Shown here one piece after another: positions 38,476 to 47,860 of a stretch of 64,000 nucleotides of DNA; position 1 is the stretch's first letter; each line of letters starts with the position of its first letter. The stretch covers positions 2,108,001 through 2,172,000 of the forward strand of contig NZ_CP022881.1 of assembly GCF_003491325.1 (NCBI RefSeq), in the 5' to 3' direction. The stretch is from Staphylococcus sp. M0911. GTDB lineage: Bacteria; Bacillota; Bacilli; Staphylococcales; Staphylococcaceae. The notes under the pieces were generated by a model that saw only the letters and a list, made by a program, of their open reading frames with translations, was not told the DNA's origin and searched no databases. The position numbers and the translations under genes are program-made.

Positions 38476-39136
38476 GTGTTGTATCCTCTCTTTCACACCA
38501 TTGAATAGGTGTTTGCCCTTTAGATTCTAAATATGCGTTTGCTTTAGAATAAGGTTTTGAGCCGAAGAAACCTCTATAGGCCGATAAAGGACTTGGATGT
38601 GGTGATTTTATAATAAAATGTTTAGACGTATCTATTAACTTTATTTTTTGTTGGGCCGGTTTTCCCCATAAAATAAAGACGACGTCTTCTCGCTCTTCTG
38701 AAATTGTGCGAATCACTTCATCTGTAAATATTTCCCATCCAATGTCTTTATGAGAATGTGCTTCACCTTGTCTTACTGTTAAAACCGTATTCAAAAGTAA
38801 GACACCTTCTCTTGCCCAATCTTGTAAATGAGGTGACTGACGTCGACATCCTATATCGTCTTCTAATTCTTGGTACATATTTCTTAATGAAGGCGGAAAT
38901 TTCGCATTTGGTTGAACTGAAAAAGCTAAACCATGTGCTTGATTAGGACCATGATAAGGATCTTGTCCTAATATCACGACCTTAATATTTTCAAATGGTG
39001 TTAAATCAAAAGCTTGATAAATATTTTCTCGATCCGGATAAACAACTTGTGTTGTATATTCCTTTTCAAGAAAGTCATGCATAGCTTTAAAATCATGTTT
39101 TGTCGTTATATTGTGAAATACTTCAGACCATTCCAT
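38468..39136 (-). CDS. ung: Uracil-DNA glycosylase
   Basis: 222 residues from the ATG at 39136, six bases after GAGGTG. Family 1 UDG: catalytic Asp59 in 'GQDPYHG', '[19 protein letters not shown]' and the DNA-minor-groove loop '[11 protein letters not shown]' with the catalytic His. It removes uracil from DNA at the start of base-excision repair. It is the first gene of an ung-ywdI-DUF423 unit. Confidence 0.98.
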   Translation of the reverse strand: MEWSEVFHNITTKHDFKAMHDFLEKEYTTQVVYPDRENIYQAFDLTPFENIKVVILGQDPYHGPNQAHGLAFSVQPNAKFPPSLRNMYQELEDDIGCRRQSPHLQDWAREGVLLLNTVLTVRQGEAHSHKDIGWEIFTDEVIRTISEEREDVVFILWGKPAQQKIKLIDTSKHFIIKSPHPSPLSAYRGFFGSKPYSKANAYLESKGQTPIQWCEREDTTHG

Positions 39137-39283
39137 CCTATTCACCTCAATGGTATTTTAACACAACTATCTCTATAAATTATATTGCTTCATTAATGTA
39201 AACTGTATAAATAGAAAAGTTTACAAATGTATTCGTTTTGTATATAGTGCATATTAAGATGACTTAAGTTTGGAGCGACGTAT

Positions 39284-40264
39284 ATGTGTACAGGATTTTC
39301 ATTTTTCACACAACAACAACATCATTATTTAGCTAGAACGATGGACTTTGCGTTTGAATTTAACGGAGTACCAACTGCAGTACCTAGAAACTTTGAGTAT
39401 CAATTTGATTTAGAGCCTTCAATGAAACTGACCTATGGCTTTGTAGGAACAAATTTAAAGGTAGGCCGCTATCGATTCGGGGATGGTATTAATGAATGTG
39501 GTGTAGCAATTTCGAATCATTATTTCACCGGTGAAGCTTCCTACAGTAAACATAAGAGATATGGCTATTTCAATATGGCTCCTGAAGAATTTATTATTTG
39601 GGTTCTAGGTTTCACTAAAAGTATTCAAGACTTAAAACATAAAGTTAAAAAAGTTAATATTATGAATGAAAAAAACGAAACACTAAATATTGTACCTCCA
39701 CTTCATTTTATTATCACTGACCGTGAAGGACATACCGTTTCAGTTGAACCACATAATGGTCTACTTATCGTTAAAGATAATCATGTAAAGGTACTAACCA
39801 ATGCCCCGAAATTAGAATGGCATGTTGAAAATTTAAGGAATTATGCATTGTTATCACCTGAAAAGTCAACTAATCAACTAGTTGGTAAAGTTCTTGTGCG
39901 TTCTATGGGTTGTGAGGCAGGCACTAACGGTTTACCAGGCGGCTATACATCTACTGAGCGCTTTGTTAGAACAACTTATTTAAGACATCATTTGCCTCAA
40001 TCACACGATGAAAGCGTAAATTTAATGAATTGCTTTAAAGTGTTAGACGCAGTGAGTATTCCTCAAGGTGCAGTGGTCGATGCAGGAGAAACGCATTATA
40101 CACAATACCAACTAGTAATGGATAGTAAAGACCGTGCGTACTACATCAAACCCTATTTCACGAATCAAATATTTAAAATACAATTAAACGAACAATTACT
40201 TACTAAAAAAGATATGACTTTTATAGATGTTAATCATCAATTGACTATCACACAATTGAATTAA
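39284..40264 (+). CDS. Choloylglycine hydrolase family protein (bile salt hydrolase/penicillin V acylase-like)
   Basis: 326 residues, Ntn-hydrolase fold. Cys2 in 'MCTGF' becomes the N-terminal nucleophile after Met removal; Arg18 and Asp21 ('ARTMDF'), Asn78, Asn173 ('LTNAP') and Arg226 ('STERFVR') fit the expected catalytic set. Members cleave amide bonds of conjugated bile salts, penicillin V or acyl-homoserine lactones. I cannot decide which from sequence alone. No signal peptide, so it is cytoplasmic. The promoter region is short and AT-rich. Confidence 0.9.
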   Translation: MCTGFSFFTQQQHHYLARTMDFAFEFNGVPTAVPRNFEYQFDLEPSMKLTYGFVGTNLKVGRYRFGDGINECGVAISNHYFTGEASYSKHKRYGYFNMAPEEFIIWVLGFTKSIQDLKHKVKKVNIMNEKNETLNIVPPLHFIITDREGHTVSVEPHNGLLIVKDNHVKVLTNAPKLEWHVENLRNYALLSPEKSTNQLVGKVLVRSMGCEAGTNGLPGGYTSTERFVRTTYLRHHLPQSHDESVNLMNCFKVLDAVSIPQGAVVDAGETHYTQYQLVMDSKDRAYYIKPYFTNQIFKIQLNEQLLTKKDMTFIDVNHQLTITQLN

Positions 40265-40363
40265 AACAATTAACCAATCCTACCATAGCACAATTTTATT
40301 TTTCTCATACTTGAATCGTGATATGATGGTACATGTATTAGAAAACATTGGGAGTGAATACAA

Positions 40364-41194
40364 ATGGCATTAAAAAAAGTATTAACAATAGCTGGTTCAG
40401 ATACTAGTGCAGGTGCTGGTATGCAAGCAGATTTAAAAACATTTCAAGAGTTAGATGTCTATGGTATGGTCGCTTTAACAGCTATCGTTACAATGGATAA
40501 AGCAACATGGTCTCACGATGTAACACCATTACCTATGGATGTATTTGAAAAACAACTTGAAACTGCAATTTCAATTGGTCCAGATGCTATAAAAACAGGC
40601 ATGTTAGGTACTGAAGAAATTATCAAACGTGCTGGTGAAGTATATGAACAATCTGGTGCAGACTACTTCGTTGTTGATCCTGTAATGGTATGTAAAGGGG
40701 AAGATGAAGTACTTAACCCGGGAAATACTGACGCAATGATTCAATATTTATTACCTAAAGCAACGGTCGTGACACCTAACCTATTTGAAGCTGGACAATT
40801 ATCTGGCCTAGGTAAACTTACTTCTATCGAAGACATGAAAAAAGCAGCTCAAATCATTTTTGATAAAGGGGCTAAACATGTCATTATTAAAGGTGGTAAA
40901 GCACTAGACCAAGATAAATCATATGATTTATACTACGATGGGCAATCATTCTATCAATTAACAACGGATATGTTCCAACAAAGTTACAATCACGGTGCAG
41001 GTTGTACATTTGCAGCAGCTACCACAGCTTACCTTGCAAACGGTAAATCTCCAAAAGAAGCTGTCATAGCAGCCAAAGCTTTCGTTGCTTCAGCTATTAA
41101 AAACGGTTGGAAAATGAACGATTTTGTAGGACCCGTTGATCACGGTGCCAATCGTCGTGTTGAACAAATCGACGTACAAGTCACTGAAGTGTAA
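40364..41194 (+). CDS. pdxK: Pyridoxine/hydroxymethylpyrimidine kinase (PdxK/ThiD family)
   Basis: 276 residues of the ribokinase fold. Signatures: 'TIAGSDTSAGAGMQADLKTF' (8-27), 'TPNLFEAGQLSG' (139-150) and the anion-hole region 'HGAGCTFAAATTAY' with a Cys where many kinases have a GTGD Asp loop, as in the staphylococcal pyridoxal kinase. It phosphorylates pyridoxal/pyridoxine or HMP. It stands alone, outside any thiamine operon, which favours the vitamin B6 role. GGGAGTG is the ribosome binding site. Confidence 0.88.
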   Translation: MALKKVLTIAGSDTSAGAGMQADLKTFQELDVYGMVALTAIVTMDKATWSHDVTPLPMDVFEKQLETAISIGPDAIKTGMLGTEEIIKRAGEVYEQSGADYFVVDPVMVCKGEDEVLNPGNTDAMIQYLLPKATVVTPNLFEAGQLSGLGKLTSIEDMKKAAQIIFDKGAKHVIIKGGKALDQDKSYDLYYDGQSFYQLTTDMFQQSYNHGAGCTFAAATTAYLANGKSPKEAVIAAKAFVASAIKNGWKMNDFVGPVDHGANRRVEQIDVQVTEV

Positions 41195-41212
41195 ACCATA
41201 ATGGTACTTTCA

Positions 41213-41252
41213 AGCTCAAAAAGAACATTAACGTTCTTTTTGGGCTTTTTAT
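41213..41252 (+). terminator. Terminator after the PdxK-type kinase
   Basis: AGCTCAAAAAGAAC (41213-41226) pairs with GTTCTTTTTGGGCT (41233-41246) and is followed by TTTTA. Confidence 0.9.
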
Positions 41253-41403
41253 GTCTCTATAAATTATGAAAATGGACTACGCATAAAGTCGTAGTCTTGC
41301 CTCCAATGTTTGACTGATACAAAGTTGATACTAGAGCCTCATGTTTTTTATTAAAAAGAGAGATATTATATAAAGTGTAGAGAGACAAAGGAGGCAATAC
41401 AAC

Positions 41404-41577
41404 ATAATTATTCATAAACAAGATATACAAAATGGTGTCCCTATGTATGAAATCATCACGAAAAAGTTCAAGACAATTACAGTTAAATTTGATGAAACTT
41501 TAAATGACAATGATTTCTATCGCTTGCTCTCTCTACTAGAAAATGACATAGACACTATGCAATTCAGTCAAACATGA
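41404..41577 (+). CDS. vraX: VraX-like small protein with ATA at the start position
   Basis: A 57-codon frame encoding a protein plainly similar to S. aureus VraX (55 residues): 'IIHKQDIQNGVPMYEIITK', 'FDETLNDNDFYRLLSLLENDIDTM'. VraX is strongly induced by cell-wall stress through VraSR and has been linked to complement interference. AAGGAGG (41388-41394) is spaced 9 bases from codon 41404, but that codon is ATA, not ATG. The next in-frame ATG (41443) has no ribosome binding site. Either ATA, or the following ATT, initiates at low rate or the gene is inactive. Confidence 0.75.
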   Translation: MIIHKQDIQNGVPMYEIITKKFKTITVKFDETLNDNDFYRLLSLLENDIDTMQFSQT

Positions 41578-41740
41578 GTGTTATTTTCAACATCAAAGAA
41601 GAGATACATTATTTGCTATTGAACATTAATCATTCCATATTGTATAGCTGCCCAAAATGATGATTTTAAAGTTGCTTGTCCCCTAACCAATGCATACTTT
41701 AAATGCCATCACCCCTAAAATACTCATCTTAATATTAATC

Positions 41741-41824
41741 AAAAGCACTATTGTTAGCCAAAGTTGTCCCCTTTGGCGCTCAGAGAGAAACTTTGAGCTA
41801 TTCTAACAATAGTGCTTTTCTTAT
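41741..41824. other. Long-stem structured element between vraX and staphopain
   Basis: A 17-bp perfect inverted repeat (41741-41757 with 41803-41819) encloses two smaller hairpins, CCAAAG...CTTTGG (about 41758-41775) with a UUGUCCCC-type loop and CTCA...TTGAG (about 41780-41797). The U run after the stem is TTTTC-TT, and AAAA precedes it, so it may terminate in both directions. The C-rich loop recalls Rsa-type RNAs. The remaining gap (41578-41740 and 41825-42012) shows no gene. Confidence 0.6.
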
Positions 41825-42012
41825 TGAATCCAATTTACATATAAGCATAAAAACACAAGAGTCAAGCAAAGCATTCTATAGTTTTATTAATTTTATTAAC
41901 GAATTTGCATAAACTTATATCACTTTAGATTTTTATGATTTATATATAAAATATAATGTTATATTAATTTATGAAAGAGTTACCTTTAAATTAATAGAAA
42001 AGGAGTGTTTAT

Positions 42013-43179
42013 ATGATAACCAAATGTCGCAATGCCATAACCTTGGTACTACTGTTTTTAATGGGATTGAGTATCTTTAGTTTTCTTAATCAAGCACACG
42101 CAAACTCAAACGTAAATCAAGAAACCACACAATCCAATAGTACTCAAGTTAAAGTAGAAAATAAGGATGTTCCTAAAGATGTTGACCGTTTAGCAAAGAA
42201 AAATTTCCTATCACATGTCAGTTTGCTAGATCAAGCATCTCACACTTCAAAAAGTGCTTATACATTGGGTGAGCCATTCAAAATTTACAAACTCAATAAA
42301 CAAAGTGATGGCAACTTCTATTATCCCGTCCTTAATAAAAGTGGCGATGTAAAATATATCGTTACAATTTCTCCTAATCCTTCTAATAAAGCAAAATATT
42401 CAATTAATGTTTCCCCTTTCATTTCAAAAGCATTAAATAACTATAAAAATCAAAAGGTCACTATCTTCACTAGTAAAAAAGGTTACTTTATAATGGGTGA
42501 AGATAAAGCACCTCACTTAGTATTAAAAACGCCTCGACAAGATGCCAAATCAGATAAAAATCTTACTAAAGAATCAGCCGTAAGATATAGTAATGAATTT
42601 AACCAAACAAGCCATATTGCAAAACCAATTACTAAATATCAAACAGCTATTAATCAACAACCTCAATATGTTAATACCCTTAAAAATATGCAAATTAGAG
42701 AAACTCAAGGCCAAAATGGGTGGTGTGCAGGTTATACTATGGCATTTTTATTAAATGCTACTTATAACACTGGTCATTATAATGCTGAAATGATTATGAG
42801 AGCATTACATCCAAATCTAAGTGGCCAAGCCTTCCAATTCACAGGGTTAACCCCTCAAGAAATGATGAGATATGGTCAATCTCAAGGTAGAAATGTCAAT
42901 TACTTAAATAGAATGCCTCAGTTTGATGAAGTAGATAGATTAACTAAACAAAATAAAGGTATTGCTTTAATCAGTTCTAGTGTAGAACCTAGAAACGGTA
43001 TTCATGCTGGTCATGCTATGGCTGTTGCTGGTAATGCTGTATTAAATAATAACCAACGTGTTATTCTAATATGGAATCCATGGGATAATGGTTTAACTAC
43101 GCAATCAGCTGACAGTAATGTGATACCTGTGTCTGATGGTACTCATTTTAGATGGAATGCTTCCATTTATGGTTACTAA
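42013..43179 (+). CDS. scpA: Staphopain cysteine protease (C47), ScpA-like
   Basis: 388 residues, the length of S. aureus staphopain A and similar throughout. A signal peptide ends at 'QAHA' (residue 30); a propeptide with a cystatin-like fold runs to about residue 214; the mature protease follows with catalytic Cys238 ('NGWCAGY'), His334 ('HAGHAMAV') and Asn355 ('IWNPWDNG'). It is a secreted papain-like protease that cleaves host matrix and immune proteins. Its inhibitor gene follows 24 bases later. In S. aureus the scp and ssp loci lie elsewhere (from memory). AAAGGAGTG precedes the ATG. Confidence 0.95.
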   Translation: MITKCRNAITLVLLFLMGLSIFSFLNQAHANSNVNQETTQSNSTQVKVENKDVPKDVDRLAKKNFLSHVSLLDQASHTSKSAYTLGEPFKIYKLNKQSDGNFYYPVLNKSGDVKYIVTISPNPSNKAKYSINVSPFISKALNNYKNQKVTIFTSKKGYFIMGEDKAPHLVLKTPRQDAKSDKNLTKESAVRYSNEFNQTSHIAKPITKYQTAINQQPQYVNTLKNMQIRETQGQNGWCAGYTMAFLLNATYNTGHYNAEMIMRALHPNLSGQAFQFTGLTPQEMMRYGQSQGRNVNYLNRMPQFDEVDRLTKQNKGIALISSSVEPRNGIHAGHAMAVAGNAVLNNNQRVILIWNPWDNGLTTQSADSNVIPVSDGTHFRWNASIYGY

Positions 43180-43203
43180 TAATGTGAAAGATAGAGGGAC
43201 TAT

Positions 43204-43521
43204 ATGACTCAATTCGAAATAATTAATATTATAGATGTAAATCCCTACTCTCCAAATAGTTCATTCCTTAAGGTTTTAGAGGGTAATTGGTTTCCTAAAA
43301 ATTTTGACACAACACCTCTTAAATTCGTATTTAATGAAACAATGCAACCAAGTTATTACTGTACCAAATTAGATACTAATCAACGGACGATTGTATTAAC
43401 TGAAAAATCCACTTTATCTATAGTGATTGAAATATGCATCATCAATCCAAATAAAATCATTTTCAATTTAATTAATATCAATGCTATTGGCGCTTCACCT
43501 AAGATTATATTTGAAAGATAG
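43204..43521 (+). CDS. scpB: Staphostatin (intracellular staphopain inhibitor), ScpB-like
   Basis: 105 residues, cytoplasmic, all-beta in pattern. It resembles staphostatin A: 'SPLKF'/'TPLKFVF', 'SIVIEI' and the inhibitory loop 'AIGASPKI' with the conserved Gly that occupies the protease P1 site. Staphostatins block prematurely folded staphopain inside the cell. It is downstream of its cognate protease as in scpAB and sspBC, under the same transcript, and followed by a terminator. Confidence 0.9.
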   Translation: MTQFEIINIIDVNPYSPNSSFLKVLEGNWFPKNFDTTPLKFVFNETMQPSYYCTKLDTNQRTIVLTEKSTLSIVIEICIINPNKIIFNLININAIGASPKIIFER

Positions 43522-43554
43522 GCAATAGAAGGTAACTCTTTCATAGCAATATAA

Positions 43555-43600
43555 AAAGGCTAAAAGATGAAATACACATTTCACCTTTTAGCCTTTCTTT
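43555..43600. terminator. Terminator of the staphopain/staphostatin operon
   Basis: A 19-base inverted repeat (43555-43573 with 43578-43596, one mismatch) is flanked by AAAAA and TTTCTTT. It could also serve minus-strand transcription from proP. Confidence 0.9.
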
Positions 43601-43671
43601 AATGACTATTACTTACTCTGTTTCACTTTAGAATGTATCTAACAATAAGTAACTAAAATCATCATATTAAA

Positions 43672-45084
43672 TTAAAAGTTTTCTTTATCTTGTCTTTCTT
43701 TAACCCACCATAATGCTTCCTTAGGGTGTGCTTCATAATATGCTCTATCTTCTTCATTATCTACGTTTGGATAAGACCCTTTAAGTGACTTACCAGCTGT
43801 AGTGACATGAAGTAATAAAATGACTAAGAAACCAATCACACTAATTGCTGTTAAATAGTACGCTGGCGCTAATACATTACCAGTAGATTCAACTAACCAT
43901 GACGCAACTAATGGTGTTGTACCACCAAAAATTGATACTGAGATGTTGAATGTGATTGATAACGTACGATATCTAATATGTGTATAGAAAATTGTTGGTA
44001 ACGATCCAGGCATTGTTGCTTCATACGTTGATAAGAAGAAACCTAAGATAAGTACACCAATAATAATAAACGGTAAAGATTTAGTTGCTAACAATGAAAA
44101 TGCAACAATACTTAATAATGTAAGTCCACCTGTACCGATTAAGAATACTTTTTTCTCTCCAATTCTATCAGCCATTTTACCAAATCCTAATGCTAAAGGA
44201 ATCATAATAGCCATCACACAAGTAATAATCACACTTGTCGTTGTTTCGTCTACTTTGGCTACTTGCCCTAAGTATGTTGGTAAATATGCTGTTACCATAT
44301 AGTTTGTAACATTGAAGAATACTACCGCAACAAAGCAAACTAAGATATCTTTATAATAATAGCGAATAATACCGAAGAAACCGATTGTATCACGTTTCGG
44401 TGTTGTTGCTACATCATTTTCATAAACTGGTGATTCTTCCAATTTACGACGTAAGTATAACCCAAATAATCCTAAGAATAATCCTAAAATGAATGGAATT
44501 CTCCAACCCCATGATTGCATTTGATCATGTGTTAAGAAGAAACTTAATAACGCAATCATAATTGACGCTGCAATGTAACCTGATAATGTACCAATTTCAA
44601 GCCCGCTACCTAAACTGTTACGTTTTTTATCTGGAGACGATTCAGCCACATAAGTCATGGCACCTGCATATTCCCCACCAGTTGAGAAACCTTGCAATAT
44701 ACGCGCCAATAGTAAGAGGATAGGCGCCCATATACCAATCGTATCGTAATTCGGTAATAACCCGATTGTTAGTGTTGAAAGGGCCATTAAAATAATAGTC
44801 GTTGTTAATACAACTTTACGTCCATATTTATCTCCAATAATACCAAATACTATTCCACCAATAGGTCTAAGTAAAAACGCTATAGCTAGTGCAGCAAATG
44901 TAAAGATTTGTTGTATTTGAGGGTTTTGCACTGGAGAAAAGAAATTCGCTCCTATGTATGCAGTCGTATAAGCATAAACACCAAAGTCAAACCATTCCAT
45001 GGCATTACCAATACCGGTTGCAACAACGGTTTTTTTCGCTTTTTGAGCGTTGACCATGTTAATATTTTCTTTTTCGAAATCCAT
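43672..45084 (-). CDS. proP: Proline/glycine betaine:H+ symporter ProP (MFS)
   Basis: 470 residues from the ATG at 45084, matching the S. aureus N-terminus; a GTG at 45096 is less likely. Metabolite:H+ symporter subfamily of MFS: '[20 protein letters not shown]' in helix 1, '[10 protein letters not shown]' between helices 2 and 3, '[18 protein letters not shown]' in helix 4-5. It imports osmoprotectants. Its stop lies 70 bases from the staphostatin terminator. Regulation by osmotic stress is known for the family but not visible here. Confidence 0.94.
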   Translation of the reverse strand: MDFEKENINMVNAQKAKKTVVATGIGNAMEWFDFGVYAYTTAYIGANFFSPVQNPQIQQIFTFAALAIAFLLRPIGGIVFGIIGDKYGRKVVLTTTIILMALSTLTIGLLPNYDTIGIWAPILLLLARILQGFSTGGEYAGAMTYVAESSPDKKRNSLGSGLEIGTLSGYIAASIMIALLSFFLTHDQMQSWGWRIPFILGLFLGLFGLYLRRKLEESPVYENDVATTPKRDTIGFFGIIRYYYKDILVCFVAVVFFNVTNYMVTAYLPTYLGQVAKVDETTTSVIITCVMAIMIPLALGFGKMADRIGEKKVFLIGTGGLTLLSIVAFSLLATKSLPFIIIGVLILGFFLSTYEATMPGSLPTIFYTHIRYRTLSITFNISVSIFGGTTPLVASWLVESTGNVLAPAYYLTAISVIGFLVILLLHVTTAGKSLKGSYPNVDNEEDRAYYEAHPKEALWWVKERQDKENF

Positions 45085-45116
45085 GAATTTAAACACTCCC
45101 TTTTATATGTTACATA

Positions 45117-45821
45117 ATTATACTCAGTTAAATATCAATGTCAAATTAATTCAAAATTAATTCTTTTCAAAAATACAAGTTTATTCAATTTACAGAATAT
45201 TTTATTTAACATTTGAACCCGACACGATTAACTAAGTGTTATACGAATAATAATTTGAAATGATTATTTTTTTATCTATTTTTAAATATAGATAGTTTTA
45301 CCCTCTCTTTTTTGATCCAAACCGTTTAAAATAAACATATTTGTCAATCATTAATGATATCAATGGTTTTAAGGCAACAAACTTGTACTATCTTCCCTAA
45401 ATAGCGCCACTATTCACTTTATCAAACTAAAATTTCTTTTAATTTGATATCGGTGTCATTTCATAATAATGTTTCTTGATTTCACCATAGCTTCATTTTC
45501 ATAATCAATTGGACAAAAATACTATTTTAAATATATATACATCTTCAGTTATTTTTATTAATTTGGAATCATTGCTAAAATTTGACGTTTTTTGCCTCTC
45601 TTTTTCTCAAAATTCCCTGTATAGTCGCTTTTCAAATAATCTATGTAACAAATTTATTATTATAGGTATATTAATACTATTATTTTAAAATAATGATTTA
45701 GTTTATGAAGAAGCAAAATAAATATTGCCCCTTTTGTATTTCTTTAATAACTTCAAACTTACATTTAACATTCTAAATGCCAGCAAAGTAATAACACTTC
45801 ACTGGCATTAAGATAATCTAT
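45117..45821. other. Long gene-free intergenic region
   Basis: About 700 bases of very AT-rich sequence upstream of proP. I see no open frame with a ribosome binding site, no tRNA and no clear repeat. A stem AATGCCAG/CTGGCATT (45776-45783 and 45802-45809) at its right edge may be a weak terminator for the HAD gene that ends at 45822. It is long enough to hold a small RNA that cannot be recognised by eye. Confidence 0.5.
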
Positions 45822-46469
45822 TTATAGTATGGTATTGATTTCATCCGCTTCATTTAAAATATAATCTGGATTTTCTCTTAATAATGCCTTTGCGTCAAAA
45901 GCACCCCAAGTTACACCACAAGACTTAATACCAGCTGCTTTAGCCATTTGAATATCATGTATAGCGTCGCCAATGTATATACTGCGTGCCGGATTAAGAT
46001 GATGATTCTGAATAATATAGTTGATACCATCTGGATCTGGTTTATAACGTGTTACTTTATCAGAACCAATAGCTTCTTTAATAAATCTACCAAGGCCTAA
46101 ATGGTCTAAATTTCTCAACAACACATCTGTTTTTTTACTAGAAACCACAAACACCTGCTTCTTTTTTCGCAATAATTGTTCTAATGTTTCAGATATACCG
46201 ATTACCGAACATAAATATGTTGTTTCTAATTGACGGTATTGTTCTCTAAATAATTGTAACAATTGATTTAATGCATCTTCTGTTAAAAAACGGTCACTCA
46301 TTTCTATAAATGACTTTTCAATGGGAATTCCCATATAATGTACAATATCTGCATCACTTGGTTCAGATAACCCAAATTGTGCAAAAGCTTCTTTAGTTGC
46401 TTCAATAGAGCACTGCTTAGAATTCGCTAACGTTCCATCAAAGTCAAAAATATAGTTGTCAAAATTCAT
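45822..46469 (-). CDS. HAD-superfamily phosphatase (phosphoglycolate phosphatase-like)
   Basis: 215 residues from the ATG at 46469, six bases after AGAGGTG. Intact HAD motifs: 'FDFDGTLANS' (I), 'VVSSKK' (II), 'RYKPDPDG' (III, Lys) and 'YIGDAIHDIQMAKAAGI' (IV). A four-helix cap is inserted after motif I, as in Gph/PgmB-type enzymes. It dephosphorylates a small phosphometabolite, possibly damaged sugar phosphate. It lies downstream of hxlAB beyond a terminator. Confidence 0.88.
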   Translation of the reverse strand: MNFDNYIFDFDGTLANSKQCSIEATKEAFAQFGLSEPSDADIVHYMGIPIEKSFIEMSDRFLTEDALNQLLQLFREQYRQLETTYLCSVIGISETLEQLLRKKKQVFVVSSKKTDVLLRNLDHLGLGRFIKEAIGSDKVTRYKPDPDGINYIIQNHHLNPARSIYIGDAIHDIQMAKAAGIKSCGVTWGAFDAKALLRENPDYILNEADEINTIL

Positions 46470-46538
46470 GATGATCACCTCTAAAGTACATATAACATAT
46501 TTTCATTATATAGTAATTTCATTATTTTTTTCTATAAA

Positions 46539-46573
46539 AAAAGTAACTCTCAATTCATGAGAGTTACTTTTTA
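46539..46573. terminator. Terminator of hxlAB
   Basis: AAAAGTAACTCTCA (46539-46552) and TGAGAGTTACTTTT (46558-46571) are perfect inverted repeats around a 5-base loop, with A and T runs outside. Confidence 0.92.
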
Positions 46574-46577
46574 TGAT

Positions 46578-47129
46578 TTATTCTAAATTGGCATGATTAT
46601 TTTGCATTGTCGTCTCATCGACGTCTAATTGTGCCATTAATCCAATAACTACACTATCTAAAAAGATTTGTGATGATTGTTCAAACAAACTACCTAACGG
46701 TTGATTAGATCCAGTGGCATCGTGCTTTGTACCTGCGGGTAATTCAACTACTGTGTCTGCAATTTCACCAATTGCAGAATCTAGTTTAGTTGTTAGTAAT
46801 ACCACTTCTGCTTCAACTGATTTCGCTTTATCTGCTAATAAGCGAAGATGTTCTGTTGAGCCTGAACCAGAAATCACAATAAATAAATCACCTTTTTGAA
46901 TTGATGGTGTTGTTGATTCGCCAATAACAAATGCTTGCTTGCCTAATTGATTGAGTCTCATTGCAAAACTATTTGCAACGAATCCAGAACGCCCCTTACC
47001 TGCAACAAATATACGTGATGCTTCAGTTACTTCTGATGCAAATCCATCAAATTCTTCATCTTTAACATGAGATAAAGTGCCCTTTAGCTCATCTAAAATT
47101 AATTGATAATGATTAAAAGTTGCCATCAT
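46578..47129 (-). CDS. hxlB: 6-phospho-3-hexuloisomerase
   Basis: 183 residues, SIS-domain protein. 'VAGKGRSGFVANSFAMRLNQLGKQAFV' is the sugar-phosphate loop and 'ISGSGSTEHLRLLA' the second SIS signature; 'GTKHDATGSNQPLGSLFEQS' is typical of PHI. It isomerises hexulose 6-phosphate to fructose 6-phosphate in the ribulose monophosphate pathway. The start shares a base with the hxlA stop (TAATG). Confidence 0.95.
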   Translation of the reverse strand: MMATFNHYQLILDELKGTLSHVKDEEFDGFASEVTEASRIFVAGKGRSGFVANSFAMRLNQLGKQAFVIGESTTPSIQKGDLFIVISGSGSTEHLRLLADKAKSVEAEVVLLTTKLDSAIGEIADTVVELPAGTKHDATGSNQPLGSLFEQSSQIFLDSVVIGLMAQLDVDETTMQNNHANLE

Positions 47130-47761
47130 TATTTACCTTCAATAGCATCACGACATTGTTTAGCTGCTTCAACAGGGTCATCAGCATTGGCGATACCGCC
47201 ACCAACAATTACTAAGTCAGGTTCTTCTGCAACAATTTCTTTAATTGTATCTGGTTTAATACCACCAGCAACTGCGACTTTAGAATTTTTAATTACTGAT
47301 TTAACTTTACGTAAGCTATCTAATGGAGATTGTCCTTCAGCTTGTAAATCATAACCAGTGTGCACTGCAATATAGTCAGCACCCATTTCATCTAATTCTT
47401 TCGCACGTTTTTCTAAATCTTGAACAGCAATCATATCTACTAATAATTGTTTGTCATTTTTATGTGCTTCTTCAACTGCTGCTTTAATTGATGCATCTTC
47501 AGCTACACCTAAAATTGTTACAACATCAGCGCCGAATTTAACAGCTTGGCTTACTTCATAGTCTGCTGCATCCATGATTTTTAAGTCTGCTAATACTTTA
47601 GCATTGCTTATATTTTCATTTAAATGTTGAACGGCAGGTAAACCTTCGTTAATCACAATTGGTGTACCAATTTCTACAATATCAACATATTCTTCTACTT
47701 TTTTCGCTAATTCTGCTGCTTCTTCTTTATTTAATAAATCAATAGCTAATTGTAATTCCAC
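47129..47761 (-). CDS. hxlA: 3-hexulose-6-phosphate synthase
   Basis: 210 residues, TIM barrel of the OMP-decarboxylase superfamily with 'LADLKIMDAADYEV' (the DxKxxD active site), 'AVHTGYDLQAEGQSPLD' and 'VAGGIKPDTIKEIV'. It condenses formaldehyde with ribulose 5-phosphate. Starts with GTG after GAAAGGATG. With hxlB it forms a formaldehyde-detoxifying or pentose-generating pair. Confidence 0.95.
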   Translation of the reverse strand: MELQLAIDLLNKEEAAELAKKVEEYVDIVEIGTPIVINEGLPAVQHLNENISNAKVLADLKIMDAADYEVSQAVKFGADVVTILGVAEDASIKAAVEEAHKNDKQLLVDMIAVQDLEKRAKELDEMGADYIAVHTGYDLQAEGQSPLDSLRKVKSVIKNSKVAVAGGIKPDTIKEIVAEEPDLVIVGGGIANADDPVEAAKQCRDAIEGK

Positions 47762-47860
47762 TATAATTCATCCTTTCAAATTTATCTGTATTTATCTATC
47801 TCATTGAATGAATTACCCTGTACACTTTTATTTTAAACGAAATATATTTTTCAAAATAGC

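Noticed and set aside
40364-41194. Assigning the kinase to a thiamine operon (thiD)
   Set aside because: No thiM/thiE neighbours and no THI-box leader; the GCTFA active-site loop suits the staphylococcal pyridoxal kinase better, although HMP kinase activity cannot be excluded.
45117-45821. A gene or RNA in the 700-base gap upstream of proP
   Set aside because: No frame with a start signal and no convincing stem-loop with U run except the edge hairpin at 45776-45809.
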